This document shows positions 35,179 through 44,391 of a stretch of DNA of 64,000 bases, in pieces (the stretch's first letter is position 1; every line of letters starts with the position of its first letter). Source of the DNA: Hebobacterum sp964559435 (GTDB lineage Bacteria > Armatimonadota > Hebobacteria > Hebobacterales > Hebobacteraceae); assembly GCA_964559435.1 (NCBI GenBank), contig CAZLHI010000005.1:62001-126000 (forward strand), given 5' to 3'. A program made the position numbers and the translations under genes. Below the pieces are notes generated by a model, which was not told the origin of the DNA, did no database searches, and saw nothing but the letters and a program-made list of their open reading frames with translations.

Positions 35179-35525
35179 GCAGCCTCTCCTTCCCCCCGGC
35201 CCGAGGCGGCCCGCGGAGTCGCGACCCGCTCCGCCGGCGACTGTCAGATGGATCAGCCCGACAACCGATCTGCCGCCGCCGTCGTGGAAGCGCGAGAGAA
35301 GCCTCCTGCGCTGCGCCGGTATCGGGCTTTCTCAGCCGCCGTGGTTCGCCTCTCACCTGCGGTTCCCTTCTCGATGCATCGCGGCCCCCATGAAAGTGCA
35401 TGATAGAGATCGCCCCGCCTTATGGAACAAAACCGTGCGCACTGCCCTTAGCCAGCGGCGAGCGGAGGGAGCGTATCTCTCGGCGCGGCGAGCGCGGCGG
35501 ATCTTGAATAGCGGGGGATGACCCA
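35179..35525. other. divergent intergenic region, no gene seen
   Basis: A 347-base gap between two divergent HEAT-repeat genes. It must contain promoters for both, but I see no consensus -35/-10 pair, no clear hairpin and no repeat. Short reading frames crossing it on both strands lack ribosome-binding sites and recognisable protein character. Confidence 0.6.
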
Positions 35526-37511
35526 ATGTCCTGTATGCACCACTGTTGCAGCCAGAAACGCGGTAGCCTATATGTCCAGCACAGGACCCGAATCGCATCG
35601 TGGATCCAATGTTCTTCGGCCTTTGTCGGCGCCGTTCTGCTTGTCTGTGCCTCTGTCGCGGGCGGCCGCGCTAACGGCATGGAGCCGCTGTACGTGGAGG
35701 CCGTTGAGACAGAGACCGCAGACGAGCAGCTAGAGGTCCGAGTAAGCACCACCTCGCCCAGCCTTCCCGCGTTCTCAGCCTTCCCTCTCCGGGAGCCGGA
35801 CAGGCTGGTCATGGATTTTCCCGACTATCTCTGGCGGCCCGGCTATACCGGCCACCTCAAGAGCGGCCATCCACAGGTCGAGGGCGTGCGGGTCGGCCAA
35901 TTGTCCAAAGAACCGCCGATCACGCGGGTCGTCTTCGATCTCCGGGTGCCGGCGGAGCAGGTGAAATACGAAGCCCTCTCTGGAGCCGGCGACGGGGAGC
36001 TTCGCATCTACGTGCCCGGCCGCAAGGCTGGCAAGCCAGCACCCGCGTGGGCTGGGAAGCCCGCGACGAGGCCGGCGAAGCCCCGTCCGACTGCCGGCCC
36101 GAGCAAGCCACCGAAGGAAGGTCCTTCCCTCGGTGTCGCGGCGTCCCCACCGGTTGTCTCTGGCACCGGGCAGGGGGCTGCCGCAGAGCCGACTCCGCGG
36201 CCTGCGGACCTTGGTGTCGCCGCAGCCAGCGCGCCTGATGGCGAGACCCCGAGCCCCGCGAAGGCCTGGATGTCTTGGAAAGGCTATCTGCTCCGGGCGC
36301 TCGCAGCGGTTGCTCTGATCATTGCCATTGGAGCACTTGCGTTCTGGCTGCGCAACCGATTCCGAACCTCCCAGAGCACAGAGCCCATCGCGTCGCTCGG
36401 GGCGATAGCGTCCGGGCGCTCAGGGGGCATGCTACGCTGCAGAATCATCGACGGCTACCTGGTCTTGGCCCCCGAGGCCATGACCGGCATGGAGGCGATG
36501 GCTCGCCAAGAGGCGAGGGTCGAGGGATCCGTTGAGGTCATACCAACAGAGGAGAGCGCGGAGGCCGAGAAGGAGTCGGAGGTCGAGGAGGAGCCGCGGG
36601 CCGCCGACGCGGCGACAAGAGCGGCAGAGCTTGTGAGGTCGCTGGCGGGCGATAGCGGGGATGTACGCAAGAAGGCGACGCGCGACCTTGTGGAGCTGGT
36701 GAAGAATGATCGCGCCGACGTACTTCTGCCTTACCTGAAGAGCGCGGAGGCGCGGGTTCGCGTGGTGGTTGCTGGTGTGCTGGGCGAGGCCGGCGCGGCC
36801 AACTGCGCCAGTGCGCTTGCGGACATCGCTGACGACTCAGATCCATCCGTGCGTGCTGCTGCTCTCTACGCACTTGCCCAGCTCGGTCCGGCAGCTTCCG
36901 AGCATGTCGCTGCACTTCGGAAAAGGTTGTGTGACGAGGAGAGCTCGGTTCGAGCACGCGCAATAGAGGCGCTGGCCGTGCTCGCCCCACACGATGAGGG
37001 GGCCGCTCGACAGGTGGTGGAGCTCGCCGGCGATGCCGATCCAGCAGTGCGACAGGCGGCCGCCTCAGCTTCGTTCGCTTTCGCGCGCAATGGCGTCACC
37101 GAGCCGCTGCTCGGCCTGCTGGCGGACATCAGCCGCCGCGCGCAGGCGCTCGAGCTGCTTCAGCAGGCGGATGAGGCAATCATCAAGCAGCTACTTGTCG
37201 ACGCGAACAAGACGTCCTCTGAGACCAGCGACGCTGCCGTAGGGACCCTGGCCTACGTCATAAGCGCCCGCTTCGCACCGGCTGACTTCCGCGACGATCT
37301 CCAATCATTGGATGCGGATGTCCGAATGGCCGGTCTACACGGGCTGGCGATCGTCGGGGGAGACGAGCTACGGAAGGACGTCCTCGAGCTATCGAGAAAC
37401 GACCCGTCGCCTGAAGTCAGAGCTACAGCTGGGCAGGTCCTGATCTACTGGGAGGAACTCGCTGAGGCCACGGCCCGGGCCGGCAGTGAGAGCGGCGGCG
37501 CCGCCAACTAG
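35526..37511 (+). CDS. AMIN-domain / transmembrane / HEAT-repeat protein
   Basis: A 661-residue three-part protein. A Cys-rich N-terminus precedes a signal or anchor segment (about 25-49). An AMIN-like beta domain follows at about 56-148 (LEVRVSTTSPSLPAFSAFPL...RLVMDFPDYLW...GVRVGQLS). AMIN domains target proteins to the cell wall or to secretion systems. A Pro/Ala/Lys-rich linker leads to a transmembrane helix at about 256-276. An acidic stretch and at least six HEAT repeats (about 360-650, for example DPSVRAAALYALAQLGP) follow. The topology suggests an outside sensor or anchor joined to an inside scaffold. Divergent from the 920-residue HEAT protein. Confidence 0.8.
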   Translation: MSCMHHCCSQKRGSLYVQHRTRIASWIQCSSAFVGAVLLVCASVAGGRANGMEPLYVEAVETETADEQLEVRVSTTSPSLPAFSAFPLREPDRLVMDFPDYLWRPGYTGHLKSGHPQVEGVRVGQLSKEPPITRVVFDLRVPAEQVKYEALSGAGDGELRIYVPGRKAGKPAPAWAGKPATRPAKPRPTAGPSKPPKEGPSLGVAASPPVVSGTGQGAAAEPTPRPADLGVAAASAPDGETPSPAKAWMSWKGYLLRALAAVALIIAIGALAFWLRNRFRTSQSTEPIASLGAIASGRSGGMLRCRIIDGYLVLAPEAMTGMEAMARQEARVEGSVEVIPTEESAEAEKESEVEEEPRAADAATRAAELVRSLAGDSGDVRKKATRDLVELVKNDRADVLLPYLKSAEARVRVVVAGVLGEAGAANCASALADIADDSDPSVRAAALYALAQLGPAASEHVAALRKRLCDEESSVRARAIEALAVLAPHDEGAARQVVELAGDADPAVRQAAASASFAFARNGVTEPLLGLLADISRRAQALELLQQADEAIIKQLLVDANKTSSETSDAAVGTLAYVISARFAPADFRDDLQSLDADVRMAGLHGLAIVGGDELRKDVLELSRNDPSPEVRATAGQVLIYWEELAEATARAGSESGGAAN

Positions 37512-37539
37512 GCAGGCCCAATACGCCGATAAGATCACA

Positions 37540-37580
37540 GCCGGCAGGCGCTGGAGGGCGCCCTGCCGGCTCTTGCTTTT
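37540..37580 (+). terminator. intrinsic terminator after the AMIN/HEAT gene
   Basis: GCCGGCAGG (37540-37548) pairs with CCTGCCGGC (37562-37570), followed by TCTTGCTTTT. It ends transcription 29 bases after the stop of the AMIN/HEAT gene. Confidence 0.8.
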
Positions 37581-37695
37581 CCCAGTTTGACACACCGCCG
37601 GATCGATCGCCGGCCCAGCGTGCCCGCCTGGAGAGGCGCGGCCACACGCTCCATCGAATCCCGAATGAGATGACTCGTTGCGGGAGGCCTCTCCG

Positions 37696-39123
37696 GTGGC
37701 ACAAAGCTACCCGCGGGTGGGATTTGCGCGGGTCCGGGTGACGGAAGCCGGTCGCCTGGGCACCATGCGCGCTCATGATGATCTCTTTGCGCGCGTGCTG
37801 TACACGGCCACGAACGACGGCCCGGTATTGCTTGTGTCCCTTGATCACATGGGCCTCACACCGGGACGCCGCGCCGCCGTGACGGCAAGGTTGGCGAAAG
37901 CTTCCGGCATTCCCCCTGACCGCATAGCTGTGTGCCATACACACACGCATGCGGGGGTGGACTTCCGGGCAGGCGAGCTTTCGCGTCTGCTAGCGGGCGC
38001 CGCGGGGCGGGCCAGGCAAGGTGCCCGACCTGCTGAGCTAGCGTACCTCCGAGTGGACGTCAACAGACGCTACAGCGTGAACCGCCGGGCGATTGTGGGG
38101 CAAGGCCTCGGCGCAGTCAGCATCATCTTCAACCGCAACGTGACAGTGGACCTGAGGAAGCACACGGAGGAGTGCGGCGAGCAGATTCGTGACTTCATCC
38201 GAACGGGGCGTAACATCTGGAGCCCCCGCTACCTCGAGCCTGAGTTCGACCCGGCGGCACCGGCGCGCCTATCGGAGCGACAACTCGCACTTCTCGCGCA
38301 CCTGCCGGAACGCGTATATCTGGACGGGCCGGTCGATCCACACCTGGAATGGCTTTGCTTCCGAACGCAGGAAGGAGGCTGGCTTGGAAGCATCGTACGA
38401 TTCTCAGCCCATCCTGTGATCTGGCGCAAGAGCATCACGAAGATGGTCTCGGCTGATTACCCGGGCGTCTTCGCAGCCAGAGTCGAAGAAGAGACCAGCG
38501 CGCCGGCGCTGTTCGTGAACGGCCCCTGCGGCGACGTGAAGCCGCTTTACCGCGTGAACGGCGAAGCGGAGATGGAACGGGTCGGCGAATCGCTCGCGCG
38601 CGAGCTAATGAGTCGATGCTCGCACCTGCGGTGGTCGCAGCTTGAGCGCGTGGGGTTCGCCGGACGAAGAGAAACCTTCCCTGTGCACGCGGATGTGCGC
38701 CGCTACGCCGGCCGCTGGCCGATCGAAGCTGCCGCCGCGCGGCATGCCGCCATTGGGCGGCGCGGCGAGGACCCAGTTGCTGCAAAGAGGGCGCTCGACT
38801 GGGCGCTCCGCGTGTGGGGCAACGGGACTATCAACTGGCGCCGACAGGCGATCACCATGCCGTTCAGTCTCCTGACGTTCAACGACGTCGGCCTCCTTGG
38901 TCTGCCGACAGAGGTCTGGTGCGAGATCGGGCTCAGCATCAAGCGCGCCTGCTCGGAAAAGAAGCTCATCGTTGGCGCAAACTGCGACATATCGACCAAC
39001 TACGTCCCGCCGCCGGGGCAGCTCGCGCTGGGCGGATACGAGGCGGTCAACTCAATGCTGGAGGAATCGGCCGCAGAACGCTTTGTTGCGGTCGGCGCGG
39101 AACTCGCGAACGCCAACATGTGA
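37696..39123 (+). CDS. neutral/alkaline ceramidase-like hydrolase
   Basis: A 475-residue protein related to the neutral/alkaline non-lysosomal ceramidase N-terminal domain, a zinc amidase fold. It shows VGFARVRVTEAG at the start, VLLVSLDHMGLTPG, VCHTHTHAGVD with candidate zinc-binding His residues, FSAHPVIWRKS, SADYPGVFAARVEEE, FVNGPCGDVKPLYR and LLGLPTEVWCEIG. No signal peptide is present, unlike classical secreted ceramidases. GTG 37696 was chosen because GGGAGG lies 9 bases upstream; a TTG at 37678 is in frame. The next two genes follow closely, suggesting a small operon. The true substrate is unlikely to be ceramide and remains unknown. Confidence 0.8.
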   Translation: MAQSYPRVGFARVRVTEAGRLGTMRAHDDLFARVLYTATNDGPVLLVSLDHMGLTPGRRAAVTARLAKASGIPPDRIAVCHTHTHAGVDFRAGELSRLLAGAAGRARQGARPAELAYLRVDVNRRYSVNRRAIVGQGLGAVSIIFNRNVTVDLRKHTEECGEQIRDFIRTGRNIWSPRYLEPEFDPAAPARLSERQLALLAHLPERVYLDGPVDPHLEWLCFRTQEGGWLGSIVRFSAHPVIWRKSITKMVSADYPGVFAARVEEETSAPALFVNGPCGDVKPLYRVNGEAEMERVGESLARELMSRCSHLRWSQLERVGFAGRRETFPVHADVRRYAGRWPIEAAAARHAAIGRRGEDPVAAKRALDWALRVWGNGTINWRRQAITMPFSLLTFNDVGLLGLPTEVWCEIGLSIKRACSEKKLIVGANCDISTNYVPPPGQLALGGYEAVNSMLEESAAERFVAVGAELANANM

Positions 39124-39133
39124 GGAGAGCGGT

Positions 39134-39565
39134 ATGAAGTTCGCCACGGAGTACCTTTGGTTCAACACGAGTCGGCCCCGTGAGTACGTGAATGTGACGG
39201 AGGACGTCGCTCGTATCGTGCGAGAGAGCGGCATCCGAGACGGCATGGTGCTCGTCTCCGCCATGCACATTACGGCCGGCGTCTACGTGAACGACGCGGA
39301 ACCAGGCATCATCGAGGATATCGACGAGTGGGCCGACGGGCTAGCACCTCAGGGGCCGGACTACCGCCATCACCGGACAGGCGAGACCAATGGCGACGCC
39401 CATTTGAAAAGCCTGCTCATCCACCATCAGGTTATCGTGCCGATCACGGACGGCGAGCTAGACCTCGGCCCGTGGCAGCAAATCTACTACGCCGAGTTCG
39501 ACGGCCAGCGGCGCAAGCGAATGGTCGTGAAGGCCATGGGCGAGGAGCATCGCTGCCCCGTCTGA
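39134..39565 (+). CDS. YjbQ/UPF0047 family protein
   Basis: A compact 143-residue member of the YjbQ family. It contains the family signature SAMHITAGVYVNDAEPGIIEDIDEW with conserved His and Glu, YRHHRTGETNGDAHLKSLLI with the His/Asn/Asp metal-site residues, and LGPWQQIYYAEFDGQRRKR at the end. Members have weak thiamine-phosphate-synthase activity when overexpressed; the physiological role is unknown. ATG 39134 has GAGGAGAG upstream and lies 10 bases after the ceramidase-like gene. Confidence 0.92.
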   Translation: MKFATEYLWFNTSRPREYVNVTEDVARIVRESGIRDGMVLVSAMHITAGVYVNDAEPGIIEDIDEWADGLAPQGPDYRHHRTGETNGDAHLKSLLIHHQVIVPITDGELDLGPWQQIYYAEFDGQRRKRMVVKAMGEEHRCPV

Positions 39566-39638
39566 ACCCGCGCGTGCGCACGCATAGGGACGGCAGAATC
39601 ATCTGCGGCTCCCTGTTTGGGCAGAGAGGAGCACAGGT

Positions 39639-41528
39639 ATGGCGATCAGTCTCCGGTGGAATCCCGATGAAGTCCCGCACGAGTTGCACGACGCGTTGAC
39701 AGCGCTCTCCGAGCATTATCCGATCAATGCACGGACCGGTGCCCGCGGGCTGCACTTTGCGGAGGGCGCACCGGCTGGCGAGTGCAGCATCGAGCAGACG
39801 GAGGCCGAAGTTCGCATTACTTACGGAGCACTCGCTGATGCCCTGCGCGGTCTGGGCGCGGCCCTCGCGGGCCTGAGGGAGACGGGCAGGACCATGTCCG
39901 AGAAGCGCAATTTCCAGACCTTGGGGATCATGCTCGACTGCTCGCGCAACGCCGTGATGAAGGTCGATCACTTGAAGCGGTGGCTCCGATGTCTGGCCTT
40001 GATGGGCTACAACATGGCGATGCTTTACACGGAGGATACGTACAGGCTTCCCGGCGAGCCATTCTTCGGCCTCTTCCGGGGAGCCTACAGTCCCGAGGAA
40101 CTCAAGGAGCTAGACGACTACGCGGCCCGGCTGGGGATCGAGGTCATCGGCTGCATCCAGTCTCTGGGACACCTGGAGCAGATTCTGAAGTGGCCGGTCT
40201 ACAGCCAAGTGAAGGACACGGACCGGGAGCTCCTGGTCGGCGAACCGGCAACGTACGAGCTGATAGAGAAGATGATCGGCCGCTTCGCCGAGTGCCTCCG
40301 AAGTCGTCGCATCCACGTCGGCATGGACGAGACATGGACGCTCGGTCGCGGGCGATTCCTCGACCAGTACGGACACAAGTCGGGCTATGCCATCTTGACA
40401 GAGCACCTGGGGAAGGTCGTCCAGATCTGCCGACGGCGCGGCCTGCGGCCGATGATCTGGTCCGACATGTTCTTCAAGTTCGGCGGCGACAGGCACATCG
40501 ACTACGACGTCCGAAGCTCCATACCCGACGAGGTGCGGGATGCTATCCCGCCCGACCTCGACTTGGTTTACTGGGACTACCGCAGCGACACAGAGGAGAA
40601 GTACCTGCGGCTTATCGAGCGGCACCGGCAGCTTGGACGCGATCCCATAATGGGCTCTGGGGTTTGGACCTGGCTGCGCCTGTGGTACGGCCGTGCGGAA
40701 ACGGAAGCGACTGTGGCGCCGTGCGTGAGTGCGTGCAAGGAAGCGGGTCTCAAGGAGATCCTCTTCACCATGTGGGGGGATGACGGCAGCTACTGTGAGT
40801 TCGACTCCGCGCTCGCGGGACTGGCCTTCGCGGCTGCCCAGTGCTACGGGGAGCCCGAAGCGTGGCTGAAGGCCCGGTACCAGGCCGTCTGCGGGATCGG
40901 ATACGACGAGTCGCTGCTCGGCTCCGAGGTCGAGTTTCCGCCTGCTGAGTCGCGGAACTTCTGGGCGCCGGACCACATGGCCGCGGTAACGCTATGGGAC
41001 GATCCTCTGCTCGGCATGCACTGGCGATGTGTCGACGCCCGCTATCCGGGCCACTGGCAGAAGGCGCTGGAGCATTACCGAGACCTCTCCCAGCGGTTGG
41101 CCGGCTACTGCGAGACCTATGAACCAGTTGACCTGGGCCACGCGGCCGCTCTCGCCGACTTGCTGGCCGCGAAGATCGACTTCCGGCTGAGGCTCGAGGA
41201 CGCCTACGGCACGCGGAACGATGCCGGCCTGAGGTCCTTGCTCGACGATGTGCCGAAGCTGCTCGAGCTGGTCGAACAGCTCGAGAGCACTTTCCGGCGA
41301 CAGTGGCTGAGGCGAAATAAGCCATTCGGCCTCGAGGCGCTTCAGATCCGGCTGGGCGGCCTGCGACAGCGCTTCACAGAAACCGGCCGCGCGCTGCAGG
41401 AATTGCTGGAGGGCGATAGAGAGCGGGTCCCCGAACTTGAGGAAGGGCTTTCGCTGTCAGAGGAAGCGATCGGAGCGCTGCAGTTGGGCAATCACTACCG
41501 CGACCTCGCGACACCGGGGATCCTATAA
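39639..41528 (+). CDS. glycoside hydrolase family 20-type (beta-hexosaminidase-like)
   Basis: A 629-residue protein. Residues about 90-430 form a TIM barrel of GH20 type: TLGIMLDCSRNAVMKVDHLKRW at the start of the barrel, Asp-Glu at 230-231 in HVGMDETW (the substrate-assisted catalytic pair), then PMIWSDMFFKF, YWDYRS and MWGDDGSYCE. An N-terminal alpha/beta domain and a long helical C-terminal region flank it. There is no signal peptide, so it is probably a cytoplasmic exo-hexosaminidase of the GH20C kind. A GGAGCACAGG ribosome-binding site precedes ATG 39639. The linkage and sugar cleaved are inferred from family only. Confidence 0.85.
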   Translation: MAISLRWNPDEVPHELHDALTALSEHYPINARTGARGLHFAEGAPAGECSIEQTEAEVRITYGALADALRGLGAALAGLRETGRTMSEKRNFQTLGIMLDCSRNAVMKVDHLKRWLRCLALMGYNMAMLYTEDTYRLPGEPFFGLFRGAYSPEELKELDDYAARLGIEVIGCIQSLGHLEQILKWPVYSQVKDTDRELLVGEPATYELIEKMIGRFAECLRSRRIHVGMDETWTLGRGRFLDQYGHKSGYAILTEHLGKVVQICRRRGLRPMIWSDMFFKFGGDRHIDYDVRSSIPDEVRDAIPPDLDLVYWDYRSDTEEKYLRLIERHRQLGRDPIMGSGVWTWLRLWYGRAETEATVAPCVSACKEAGLKEILFTMWGDDGSYCEFDSALAGLAFAAAQCYGEPEAWLKARYQAVCGIGYDESLLGSEVEFPPAESRNFWAPDHMAAVTLWDDPLLGMHWRCVDARYPGHWQKALEHYRDLSQRLAGYCETYEPVDLGHAAALADLLAAKIDFRLRLEDAYGTRNDAGLRSLLDDVPKLLELVEQLESTFRRQWLRRNKPFGLEALQIRLGGLRQRFTETGRALQELLEGDRERVPELEEGLSLSEEAIGALQLGNHYRDLATPGIL

Positions 41529-41647
41529 CCCGCCCGTACCGCCGCTCCGCGACGCCGCTGGGACGCCACCCGCTCTCGCTGCGCCTGAAGCGCGTGTTTG
41601 GCACAGGTGAGTACGAACTCGCGTTATCCCAGAAGCATCTAATCCTA

Positions 41648-41674
41648 TTGGATGTGCGCCGGAAATGCTAGAAT
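41648..41674 (+). promoter_or_regulatory. possible promoter upstream of the first SLH gene
   Basis: TTGGAT (41648-41653) and TAGAAT (41669-41674) are separated by only 15 bases, which is shorter than optimal. It lies 63 bases before the start codon. The rest of the 208-base gap shows nothing clear. Confidence 0.3.
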
Positions 41675-41736
41675 CAGGGGTCAAGGAAGTAGCCGAATGA
41701 AGCAACTGTCTGAGCGCGCCGAAGAGGATCTGAGCC

Positions 41737-44181
41737 ATGAGTAGTACCTGGGCACGTCATTGGCCTGTTGCCTTGTGCGTCGCGTTCCTCGCCAGCGCGA
41801 CTCCCGTCGCCGCGGAAGAGGTCTCGGAGCTCTGGCGCAGCCCGTTTGGCAATCCGCGCGCGCTGTCGGTAGACAGCTCCAATGGTACGTGCTGGGCGGC
41901 CACAGGCAACAGCGTGATGTGCCTCAGCGCCGCAGATGCTGTCCTCGCGCAGATAGACGGCTTCTCATCTCCTCGCGGCATTGCGGTGAACTCCGGCGAT
42001 GGCTCGTGTTGGGTGGCCGACACGTACAGCGATCAGGTCGTTCACCTCGGCCAGGACGGCGCTGTGTTGTGGCGAGGGGGCAGCTTCAGCCGCCCGACGG
42101 CAGTAGCCGTGGACCCGACTGACGGTTCCTGTTGGGTGGCAGACTTCGGCCACGGGGAGCTGGTGCGGCTGGGCTTGGACGGCACCGAGTTGCTGCGACT
42201 GACAGGTTATGCCTGGCCCGACCCGGAGACGGCAGTGGCTGCCGGAGGCAGTCTGGCGGTCAATCCGACCGACAGCTCGTGTTGGGTCGCGGACGAGGGG
42301 AACGGCCGGGTGATGCATCTCTCGGCGGCCGGCGGCGTGCTGCTGGCGAGCACTGTGCTTGTCAGCCCGCGGGCGGTGTCGGTGAATGCAGATGACGGCT
42401 CCTGTTGGGCTGCGGACGCGGCGAACGGACGCATCGTCCATCTGTCTGCCGCCGGCGCGGTAGAATGGCAGAGCGGGGAGTTCACGTCCCCACTCGATCT
42501 GGCGGTAAACCCAAGCGATGGCTCGTGTCTGGTAGCCGACAGCGGAGCAGAGGCGGTTATCAAGGTGCTAGTCAGTGGCGAGGAGCTCTGGCGGTGGACC
42601 GCGGGTCCTCGCGCGGTGGCGGTGAGCCCTTCGGATGGCTCCTGCTGGGTTGCCAACCGGCGGGCTCTTGGGTCGGTGACAGGATCGTATGAAGTGGTGC
42701 GTCTCAGCTCATCGGGCAGTGTGCTTGCGCGGCACGCAGGTTTCACGCGTCCGGTGAGCGTATCGGCGGACCATGCCGTGAGGGGCTGCTGGGCGGCCGA
42801 CTACGAGAGCGGCGCGATGGCGCGCATAACGGCCGATCACGTCCTCGAGGTGAATCGCACAGAGCCTTCGCAGTATCAGCCGCGGTCCGTGTCAGCGCAG
42901 ACCGTGAATGGCTCCTGCTGGATTGCCGAGGAGGGAGGGGGGCTTGTGCATCTGTCCCGCGATGGGCTCGAACTGCTGCGGGACCGTAGGCTGATGCCCC
43001 GCCGCGTCTCGGTCAACTCAAATGACGGATCCTGCTGGGCAGGCGTGATGGGCGGAGGCACAGCCGCGGCCGACGAGGTGTACCACATCAGCAAGTACGG
43101 AGACACGCTCTGGCACGGTGGTAATTTCGCCCGCGTCAGCTCCGTCTCCGTGAACCTGAAGGACAACACATGCTGGGTGGCCGACCAAGACGCCGACCGA
43201 GTGTATCACTACCGCCCCTACGGCGACCAGATATGGAGCGGTGCTATCGACTCGCCCGTGTCTCTCTCGGCCGACCCCATGGATGGGTCTCTCTGGGTGG
43301 TCAGCGCCGATGAGCAACAGGGGACCAGCTCCGTGACCCATCTCGCTGAGGATGGTCAGGTGCTGTGGAGCAGCGACGCCTTCAGTTTCGCCGGCGCCAT
43401 CTCTGTCAACCCCACTGATGGCTCCTGCTGGGTCGCGGACTGGGGCACGCGGGAAGTCATACACTTGGACAAGAGTGGGCTGGAGCTGTCTCGCCTTCCG
43501 GGATTCTGGCGGGCGCGGGTGTCGGTGGACCCGGCCGATGGATCATGCTGGGTCTGCGATGAGGATAATGGTCAGATCATTCATCTGGGCATTTCCGGAT
43601 ATGACAGCCCGACATTCCCAGATGTTCTGTGCTATCAGTGGTGCTATGAAGAGGTCGATGCCTGCTTTGCCGCCGGCATCGTCGGGGGCTATCTCGACGG
43701 GCGCTATCACGGAGAGAACACCGTTACGCGCGATCAGATGGCGGTCTACATCTCCCGAGCCCTGGCCGGCGGGGGTGCGAACGTCGATCCAGCGCTCGGC
43801 CCGCCAACCTTTCCCGACGTTCCCGACGACCACTGGGCCTTCAAATACGTCGAGTACGCTGCCGCGAACAACATCGTCGGCGGCTTCTTGGACGGCCTGT
43901 ACCGCCCGCAGCTGCCAGTCGATCGGGCCCAGATGGCCGCCTATATCGCTCGTTCCGTTGTCGATCCCACGGGGGATGAGGGGCTCAGCGACTACGTGCC
44001 CCCGATCTCCGACACCTTCCCCGACGTTGAGCGGAACTCCTGGGCCTTCGTCTACGTCGAGTACTGTGCAGGGCAGGGGATCGTCCAGGGATACCCGGAC
44101 GGGCTCTATTACCCCGGCCATCAGGTGACCCGCGCCCAGATGGCGGTGTATATCTGCCGGGCCTTCGGTCTAGCTCTCTAA
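41737..44181 (+). CDS. secreted NHL-like repeat protein with three SLH domains (copy 1)
   Basis: An 814-residue surface protein. A signal peptide covers residues 1-26 (cleavage near VAAEE). Fourteen repeats of 40-50 residues follow, each carrying a DGSCWVAD-like core (for example SVNPTDGSCWVADWGTREVIHL), which predicts beta-propeller blades. Nearly every blade has one Cys before the Trp; the fourth-last unit reads GSLWVVS. The C-terminal 190 residues are three S-layer homology domains (beginning TFPDVLCYQWCYEEV, TFPDVPDDHWAFKYV and TFPDVERNSWAFVYV), which anchor proteins to secondary cell-wall polymers. It has a tandem paralogue 211 bases downstream. The ligand is unknown. Confidence 0.88.
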   Translation: MSSTWARHWPVALCVAFLASATPVAAEEVSELWRSPFGNPRALSVDSSNGTCWAATGNSVMCLSAADAVLAQIDGFSSPRGIAVNSGDGSCWVADTYSDQVVHLGQDGAVLWRGGSFSRPTAVAVDPTDGSCWVADFGHGELVRLGLDGTELLRLTGYAWPDPETAVAAGGSLAVNPTDSSCWVADEGNGRVMHLSAAGGVLLASTVLVSPRAVSVNADDGSCWAADAANGRIVHLSAAGAVEWQSGEFTSPLDLAVNPSDGSCLVADSGAEAVIKVLVSGEELWRWTAGPRAVAVSPSDGSCWVANRRALGSVTGSYEVVRLSSSGSVLARHAGFTRPVSVSADHAVRGCWAADYESGAMARITADHVLEVNRTEPSQYQPRSVSAQTVNGSCWIAEEGGGLVHLSRDGLELLRDRRLMPRRVSVNSNDGSCWAGVMGGGTAAADEVYHISKYGDTLWHGGNFARVSSVSVNLKDNTCWVADQDADRVYHYRPYGDQIWSGAIDSPVSLSADPMDGSLWVVSADEQQGTSSVTHLAEDGQVLWSSDAFSFAGAISVNPTDGSCWVADWGTREVIHLDKSGLELSRLPGFWRARVSVDPADGSCWVCDEDNGQIIHLGISGYDSPTFPDVLCYQWCYEEVDACFAAGIVGGYLDGRYHGENTVTRDQMAVYISRALAGGGANVDPALGPPTFPDVPDDHWAFKYVEYAAANNIVGGFLDGLYRPQLPVDRAQMAAYIARSVVDPTGDEGLSDYVPPISDTFPDVERNSWAFVYVEYCAGQGIVQGYPDGLYYPGHQVTRAQMAVYICRAFGLAL

Positions 44182-44391
44182 CCCGCCGCTGGTCCGCGCC
44201 TGCGGCCGGAAGCTCGAGGCGGCGGTCGAGTATCGGTCGTCCCCGCTCTTGTGCACCTAGCGCGCGAAATCCCTCCCATTGATACCAGGAGCGCCCTACA
44301 CGTCAGAGGATGGCCACAGCCAGTCGGGAAGCGCGTCACGTGGCTGTTTCTCTGAGGCCTACGAGAGAAGCCGCATAGGCGGGAGGGACAA

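Noticed and set aside
35051..35521. Plus-strand frame of 156 codons across the divergent HEAT intergenic region
   Set aside because: Its first third is antisense to the HEAT gene, its composition is Arg/Pro/Ser-rich and no start signal is present.
41593..41620. A TGGCAC box as a possible sigma-54 promoter before the first SLH gene
   Set aside because: The matching TTGC element at the required spacing is missing.
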